Origin: Streptosporangium lutulentum
Lineage (GTDB): Bacteria > Actinomycetota > Actinomycetes > Streptosporangiales > Streptosporangiaceae
Direction: 5' to 3'
Length of the DNA stretch: 64,000 nucleotides
Assembly: GCF_030811455.1 (NCBI RefSeq)
Contig: NZ_JAUSQU010000003.1
Location: 124,001 to 188,000, forward strand
The notes under the pieces were generated by a model. It did no database searches, was not told where the DNA came from, and saw only the letters and a program-made list of their open reading frames with translations. Both the position numbers and the translations under genes were made by a program. This document shows, one piece after another, positions 52,001 through 61,000 of the stretch (position 1 is the first letter of the stretch; each line of letters begins with the position of its first letter).

Positions 52001-55000
52001 CCAGATGGCGGCCGAGGAGATCGTGCTGGAGGACCTGGTCTACCAGCGGACCAAACCGGTGACGCCCAGCCCGTAGCGGCGCCACCGGCGGCCGGGAGCA
52101 AACGCGCACGCAAGCAGCAGCCCCTCCCGGTACAGCCGGATGTGTCCTGGCGGGAAGCCGAGCGGGTGGCCGCCGCCGCCCGCCGCGATGCCTTCAGTGC
52201 CCCGGCTGCTAGCGCCGAGGCGCAAACGGCCGCATTCCGGCCCGCCACCCAGGAAGATCTGGCTCCTTCCGGCCAGGTGGCTCGGGTGCGCGCCAACCTG
52301 GCCGCGGTGCGCACCGTGCGTCTGCTGCAGAGCGAAAAGCGGGCCGCCACCGCTGAAGAGCAGCAGGTCTTGGCCCGCTGGTCGGGGTGGGGCGCGGTCG
52401 CGGCGGTGTTCGACGAACGCGAGGAGCACTTTCAGCGGTTCGCCTGGGCGCGTGAAGAACTTCACGCCTTGCTGTCGGACAAGGAGTACGCCGCGGCGGC
52501 GGGTAACACCCTCAACGCGTTCTACACCAACCCGGCCATCGCCGGCCCTATCTGGCAGGCCCTGCAAGACCTGGGATTTACCGAAGGTCAAGTCATCGAG
52601 GCCGGCTGCGGGTCGGGTACCTTCATCGGCCTGGCCCCGCCCGGGGCGCGCATGGTCGGCATCGAGGTCGACCCGACCACCGCCGCCATCGCGCAAGCGC
52701 TCTACCCCCACGCGCGGATCCTGGCTGAGTCTTTCGCCGACAGCCGCCCCCCGGTCAAGAGCTTCGACGCGGGCATCGGCAACGTGCCCTTCGGCAGAGT
52801 CAACCTGACCGACCCCCGCTACAACCCCGCCCGCCAGCACCGCATCCACAACCACTTCCTGATCAAGGAACTGGATGCGATCAAGGAGGGCGGCATCCTG
52901 GCCGTCATCACCTCCGCCTTCACCCTCGACAGCCTCAACCCCGCCGCCCGGCGAGAGTTGGCCGCTTATGGCGACCTGATCGGCGCCATCCGGCTGCCCA
53001 ACGGCGCTCACCAGCGCGCCGCCGGCACTAAGGCCCTGACCGACATCCTGTTCCTGCGTCGCCGTGAGAACGGCCGCGCCCCAGATGAGACCAGCTGGGA
53101 GCTGTCCAAACCCATCACGCTGGCACAGGGTCCGGTCCGGCTGAATGAGTACTTCCACGACCACCCCGAACAGGTGCTGGGCACCTTGTCGACCGGGGGG
53201 CTGTATCGAGCCGATGAATTGGCGGTCGAGCCGAACGGTGATTTAGGGCCCGCCTTGTCCCAGGCGTTGGACCGGATCGTCCAGCATGCCAAAGACACCG
53301 GTCTGACCTGGAGCTCCGCGCCGCCGCAAACCGCCCAACCGCTTCGGTCGCTGGTCGAGCAGCGCGCCCGGCCCAACGGGCACCTGGACGTCGATGGAAC
53401 CGGGAAATTCACCATCGTCGAAGGCGGCGCCGTCGTCGCCTATCCCGTCCCCCCCAAGCAGCGCCACCAGCTCGCCCAGGTACTGCGCATGCGCAACGTG
53501 GCCGAGGCACTGCTCCGGGCACAAGCCGAATCGTTCGACGACACCGACGATATCTACGCGCTGCGCGCCGAGCTGAACGCCATCTACGACGCCTACGTCG
53601 ACCGCTACGGCCCCTACAACCAGTTCAAACTGATCCGCACCGGCCACACCGACCCCGAAACCGGTGAAGACAAGTACCGGCGCGACTACGACCACATCCG
53701 CCGTCACATCAGCGACGACTCCATCGTCGCCGGCCTGGAGATCTTCGACGAGAAAACCCAGATCGCCACCAAACAGGAGGTCTTCACCCAGCGGGTCGTC
53801 GGCCGCAACGATCCGCCGCTGGGAGTGGAAAGCGCCGAGGACGCGCTCGCGGTCAGCTTCGACCAGCATGGCGAAGTCCGCATGGAGTATGTGGCGTGGC
53901 TGCTGGGGTGCGAGCAGGATGAGGCCCTGAAGCTGTGCGAGGGCCTGATCTACACCGATCCGGCCACCGGCAACCACGTGGCCGCCGCCACCTACCTGTC
54001 GGGCGACGTCCGTAAAAAGCTGCGTCAAGCACAGGTGGCGGCCGAGGCCGACCCGATGTTCCTGACCAACGTCAAAGCGCTGCACGAGGTCATCCCCGAG
54101 GACCGCGAACCCGAGCAGATCAGCGTCAAGCTCGGCGCCCCCTGGATCCCCGACCCCTATGTCCAGGAGTTTTTACGCGAGGCCTTCCAAGACCCCCGCC
54201 TGCGAGCCCACCGCGATCGCGAAGATCCCAACAAATGGTTCGTCACCCTGTCCAAGCTCAGCGATGCGCTGAATGAGGAATGGGGAACCGAACGCAAAAG
54301 CGCAGACGCCATCGTCGTGCACGCGCTGGAGCAGTCCACCCCGACCGTCAACGACTCCATCATGGTCGGCGAGGACATCAAGTCGATCGTCAACCACACC
54401 GAGACCGCGATCGCGCGAGACAAGGTCAACGAACTCCACACGCGATTCGCCGAGTGGCTGTGGGAGAACGACGAACGCGCCGCCACCTTGTCCACCCGCT
54501 ACAACGAGTTGTTCAACGCCTACGTCCCACCCGACTACAGCCAAGTCAAGCTGACCTTCCCCGGCATGTCACCGGTGATGAGCCTGTACCCGCACCAGGT
54601 CGCGTCGGTCGCCCGGATCATCAGCGAACCCAGCGTCGGCCTGGCGCACGCCACCGGCGCCGGCAAGACCCGCACCCTGATCACCGCGGCGATCAAGATG
54701 CGCCAGCTGGGCATCGCGACCAAGCCCGCCATCATCGTGCCGGGCAACGTCATCGACGGCTTCGAGCGCGAATGCCGCCGCCTGTACCCCAACGCCAAAA
54801 TCCTGCGCGGCTCCACCCGCACGATCAAAGGCAAGCGCCGAGAATTCGTGGCCCGCTGCGCGCAAGGCGACTTCGACATCGTGCTGCTCACCTATGAGGC
54901 CGCAGCCCGGATGCCGCTGTCGAATGAGCTCCTGGAGTCCTACACCGACGATCGGGTCCTGGGCGCGCTCAACCTGAGCGGTAAGTCGGTCAAAAAAAGC

Positions 55001-58000
55001 GAAGAGATCAAAGCCAACGCCACCGAGCAGGCCAAGGCCGACCTGGCGCGCAAACGCGACGAAGGCGTGCATTTCGACCTGACCGGCATCGACGCGTTGC
55101 TGATCGATGAGTTCGACAACTTCAAAAACCGGCGCCGGGTCTCCAAGATCGCCGGATTGGCGTACCGGAAGAACACCAAACGCGCTGCCCAGATCGAGGC
55201 GATGCTGCACTACGTCCGCGAGCGCTACAACGGCCGCACCGTGGGCGCCACCGCGACCTTCGTGCCCAACGCGATCGGCGAGATGCACACCGTCACCTCC
55301 CAGCTCGCGCCATGGCTGCTCGTCGAGCGCGGCATCGTCGACTTCGACAGCTGGGCGGCGGCCTTCACCCGGGCCGAAAGCCGGGTGGAGACCACCGTCG
55401 AAGGCAGTTCCCTGCGCATCAAGGAACGCCACCGCTACACCAACACCCATGAGCTGGGCCAGCTGTGGAGCCAGTTCATCGACTACAAGTCCAAGTCCGA
55501 TCTGCCCTACATCCCCGAGCCGCCGCTGGCGCCGCGCGACAGCGACGGTGCCCGTGAAGCCGAAATCATGGTGTGCCCGCGGCTGCCCGAGCATCACGCC
55601 TACACCCAGCACCTGCTGGACCGCGCCCTGCTGATCACAGAGAAAAAGGTCAAGCCGAATCAAGACAACTGGCTTTTGCTCACCCACCACGCGCGGGAGA
55701 TGGCGCTGGATCCGCGGCTGCGCGGATTGGACCCCTCCGGCCCGACCAAACTCGACATCGCCGCCGACAAGATCGCCGAAATTTACCGCCGCTACCAGGG
55801 TGCCACCTACACCGATTCCGCCACCGGTGAGCAGCTGCCCGCCAAGGGCGCGATGCAGGCGGTCTTCTGTGACCTGTCCACCCCCAAGCCGGCCTGGAAC
55901 GTCTACGACGAGCTGACCGCTCAGCTGGTGCAACGCGGCATTCCCCGCGAGCGCATCTTGCGCATGCAAGACGCCAAGAACGAAGACGAAAAATCCCGCT
56001 ACATGGACATGTGCAACAACGGCGAGGTCGACGTCATCATCGGCAGTACCCCGACGATGGGCGTGGGTGTCAACATCCAGCGCTGGGGGGTGGCCGAGCA
56101 CCACCTGGACGCCCCGCATCGGCCGCGCGACATGATCCAGCGCTACGGCCGGCTGCCGCGCAACGGCAACGTGATGAGTGGCGTGCACCGCTACATCTAC
56201 GTCACCGAAGGCACCCGCGACGCCGCCTCCTGGGACCTGCTCACCTTCAAGGCCGAGTTCATCGACCAGCTGCAGCGTGGCGCGGCCGTCGACGACATCG
56301 ACGACGTCGATGAGGACGTACTGTCCATGGCCAAGATCCGTGCCATGGCCACCGGTAACCCGCTGCTGATCGAAAAAACCGAGATCAGCGCTGAGCTGAA
56401 GAAGCTCCAGCAGCAACATCGCGACCATGGCCGCCGCCAGGGGCGCCTGCGCAAGGCGGTCCAGAACCAAAGCGCCATGGCCGCCCAGTACACGGCCATG
56501 GCCGATCTGTGCGAGCAGATGATCGCCCGACGCGTCGACACCCGCGCAGAGGCCTTCGCCATGGAGTTGGGTGAGCACCGTTTCACCAAACGCGCTGATG
56601 CGTGGGCGCACCTTAAGCCGATCCTGCAACGCGCCCTGGTGCTGACCGCCCGGAGCAAGCCCGATATCAACACCGACACCCAGATCGGACACCTGGGCGG
56701 ATTCCCGGTGTGGATGCAGGTCGGCTACGAGCGCGACATCGGCGCCCGGGTGCATTTGCACTTCGGCAAGGACACCCCCCTGGCCGGCGTGATGATCGGA
56801 CTCGAGGACCTGGCCGACAAGGACTCCGCCGCCACCATCGTCACCCTGGAAAAGCGCATCCGCGGCCTGGAGAGCTGGCGCGATGGCCGACTGGATGACG
56901 CCGCCCGCTGCACGCAAGAGGCCGAACGTTCCCAAAGCCAGCTCGGCCAGCCCTTCCCCCACGCTCGGCGCCTGATCGAGGTCACGGCCCGAAACGAGGA
57001 GATCGACCGCCTGTTGGGCGAACTCGCCCTGGAAGACGCGAGCAATGACCTCAACCCCGGGCGGATCGCCGAGTTCCTCGGCTCGGACCTGCCGGGCAAT
57101 AACTACCAGCATCACCCCGACCTCGAGCAGGTGGACTTCACCATCGGCACGGCCCCTTCCGCCACCCCCGTGCAGGTCCGTCTCAGCGAAGACCCCAACC
57201 GGCCCTTCCTGCTGGTCGTGCGAGGCCAGGCCTGTGCGGTGAACCGCAAAGAGATGCCCGATGTCTTGCGGTTCCTCTCCCACCCAGGGTTTCGCCGCGC
57301 CATGCCCAAAAAGGCGGCCAAAGCGATCGAGGAACGACTCATCGATGATCCAGGCCCGCGCCTGATTCCCGCCCCGCCGCGCCTGCTGAATCCGGCCGAG
57401 GCCACGCTGAGCGCCGCCGTGCGCACACAGCTGGAGCAGCTCGCCGCCCAGCACACCGTCACCTTGACCACGCAAGAACTCGGCTGGCTGCAGGCGCTGC
57501 CGATCGCCGCCGGCGATGACTCCACCCTGCGGGCGACCGCGCTGGCCAACCCGATCGACAGCTTCGCCCAGGTATTCGACGACTGGTTGCTCCAGCAGAT
57601 CCTGGCCCACACGCGCGCTGACGCCGAGCCCGGGCCGTTGACCCTCGCCGTCTTCGACCCTCAGCAGGACTTCGGCCCCGCGCTCACCCAAGCCCTGCGC
57701 TCCAACGCCTACCAATTCATCCACACCCCCGCCGCTGGAGCCGACACCCCTTCGGCGAAGACCGCGACCGCTCCGCGCCCTTCAGCTGACCTCGCGCCAC
57801 CGGTGCAGATCGTCGAGCACGTCACCGCGGAGCCGGAACCCGCTCACCTGACCGAGGCCGGGCGCCCCGGACACGACCTCACCCGGCTCCTCAACACGGT
57901 ATTGGGCCCCTACACCGGCCCGGCCGAGCTCGTCGCCGGCTACAACGCCATTGTCCAGGCATGGTCGACGACCCTGGTCGCCTTCGCCCACGAGCCCTTT

Positions 58001-61000
58001 GCCGACCCCGATACCAAGGCCCAGGTCAGTGACCTGCTGCGCCAGATGGAAGAGCCGATCAATGCCGGGACCGCCCCCAACCGGATCAATCCCACCGAAC
58101 TGACCGCCACCTACCGCAAAACCGCGGCTCAGGCGGCCGCTCTGGCTGACCTCGGATCCCCAGAGCTCTCCGATGCGGCCCTGCAACTGCAAGACTTCCT
58201 GCATCGCCATGTCGCCCGCATCGACGCCGCCCGAAACGCGATTCCCAACGCCCGAGCGCTGCTGGACAACGCCCGCGCCCTGAAGTTGAACGACCCACGG
58301 GTCGCCGTCATCTCCGACCCGCTACGCCTGTTCGTCGAGCCGTACCACGAGCGGGCGAAACTCCACGAGGCGCGCGAGGAGATCTCCCGGGCGATCGAGC
58401 GCTGGGCCGTGGTGCGCAGCTGGCAATCCCCGCCCCAAACAGGCGAACACATCACCGACGTCATGCGGATCCTCGGCGACCTGAACCAGAGCGCCGACGC
58501 CGATGAGCGCACCTTCGACACCGTCGCCGACCAGTGGCAGGCGGCCAGCGGCCACGCGATGCGCCTGGCCGACCAGCTCACCGTGGCCGATGAGCGCCGC
58601 GCGCTGAGCGGCGTGGCCAAGCTCCTCTACACCCACGCCCAACGACTGGCCGCACCCACCGTCCAGGCCCGGCGCCAGGCCGCACCGTTTGAGGAGGCCG
58701 AACCCTACCTTCAGGGCGCCGAGACCCTCCGTGCTCGCTACGGCACCTACGCCGAGACCCGGTTGTGGTTCTCCTTCGAGCGGCACGCACCCGAGAAGAT
58801 GAACGATGAGAACTTCCGCACTGCCCACCACTGGTGGGAGCGACTCAACGAGGCCAACCACACCCTCCATAACCTGATCGCCGACGGCGTCGCCCTGGAG
58901 AGAATCGCCCGTCAAGCATTCCTGACCGCCGACACCGCTCAAACCCTGGTGCTGCATCTGACGCCCGCGCACTACCAGAGCACCGGCGAACGCGACCTCC
59001 TGGAAGACTTCTCCAACGCCGCCTACCGATACGCGGCCCAGCTGCAGCTGACCAGCCGCTCAGGATTGCGGGAGGTCCGCATCCGTGCCGCCCGGCAGGG
59101 GCTGCCCCCCACTTCCGAACACAACGATCTTCAGCCCACCACAGAGCTGGGCGAGCAGATCCAGCAGATCGCTCACCGCCATCACGTCGAACTCAGCCAG
59201 GCCGATCTGGACTGGCTGGAAGGCCACACGGCCATCGCCCGCGCCGATGAGCCTCTTGCGGCGGTGGCCACCAACAACGCCCTGGATGCCTTCACCCGCA
59301 GCTTTTCCCGGTGGCTCGATCAAAAGATGGTTCAGCGATCCCTCGGCAGCGACACCCTGACCGCTTGGGAGATCACCTACTACAACACCGCCTCCCCCTT
59401 CGGCAAGGAGGTGACGAGCGCGCTGTGCGCCGCCATCTACCCGGCGTTGCGCCGCGCCCCGAGCGCCAGCGCCGTCTTGAGCGGCGACCAGAGCGCGCCC
59501 GCCGCTGTCAGCGGAGCCGAGCACGCCGAATCGCCGGCTGTCTCGGCCGGCGAGCCGACGTCGCCCGCCGACCCGCCACCACCTCACCCGTGGGATGAGC
59601 ACAGCGCCTTCCTATCGGCGGTTCTGGACCCCTACGCCATCGCGGCCGAACTGGTGGCCGCCCACGACCGCATCTCCCTCGCCGCCCATGGACTGCGCTG
59701 GCGCGTGAGCACCGAGGACTTCCCCGACGAAACTACCAAGCAGCAGGCCGAGCAACTGTATGCGGCGATCGAGACCGCCCTGGCGACCCCCACCTCCGAC
59801 TCGGAGGATCCGGCCACCTATCTGACCCGTTACGGCACCGTCGCCACGCACGCTGAAGATCTCGCCAGACTGGTCGGCCCCAACCTGGCCAATCGCGCCC
59901 GGCACCTCAAAGACCTCGCGGTGCGCCACCGAGGCCGCCTCGGCGCCGCCGACGGCCATCACCCCTCCCCCACGCAGCTTCTCCAAGAGGCAGCGGCGCT
60001 CTCCGCACGGAGCGGAGAAGTGCGCGCCATCACCGATCCGCTGATGCTGCACGCGCCGACCTACGACGACCGCGTCGAAGCCGAAACCATCCACCGGCAC
60101 CTGACAACGATCACCGCGGCGTGGGCCAACGACTACCCGATCCCAGCCACCGATACGCGGCGCGCGGCGCTCAATGCCCTGCACGAGGTGGATGCATACA
60201 CCGTGCACGGTGAGCACCGCGACGGCCACACCATCGGCCTGCGCGAGCTCGGCGCGCGATGGCAGACCACCGCGCAGCAATGCGTTCAGGTGGCCGCCGC
60301 CAGCCACGATGAGCAGGAACGGGTTCAGCTGCAGCAGATCGCGCGCACGGCCTACGAACTCAGTCAACGACTGAACGTCACCGTCGTCCGCAAGGCTCCC
60401 GAGCGAACCTCCTACCGTGGGCCCGAGGAGTACCTGGCCGCATCCGCCACGTTGCGCGACGCCTACGGCGAGGTCACCCGCACCGCGACCGTGCAGCGGC
60501 TACACGCCCTCGAGGCCGGGCAACGCGAAAGCACCGACGTGGCGATCGCCTACCGGGCCACTCAGCGCCTGGAGCACGCCTACGAGCGCTTGGCCACCGA
60601 CTCCGGCGCCGATCTGGCACAAACGCATGAGCACCTGATGGGACTGAGCGATACCTCCTACGCCCTGCTGATCGCCCTCCGCGAACAGGACTACCGTGAT
60701 CCCGACGACCGTGACTTCCTGCTCGAACTCATCGACCTGCCGCTCAAATACGCCGTCCAGATGCGAGAAAGCGCCGGACAGCCGGACCTGGCCGAAAAGA
60801 TCACCGAAGCTCTCGCCGCTCGCACCGGCGGCCCGGCCCCAGCCGAACAGGCGGGCGCCGCGGTGTACGGGTTGCGCATCGAGCACACCTCCGAAGGCAC
60901 GATCGTCTTGGGCGTGCAGAGGACTGATAAGGCCATCCACAAGATCCTCGACGACGGTAATTTCAAGTTCAGCCGCAACAAGGGTTTCTGGTTCCTGCCT

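Noticed and set aside
54569-57724. 1051-codon open frame on the minus strand, antisense to the methyltransferase/SNF2 part
   Set aside because: Its product is Gly/Val/Asp-rich with no domain, and it mirrors conserved codons of the real plus-strand enzyme. Long antisense frames are expected in such high-GC DNA.
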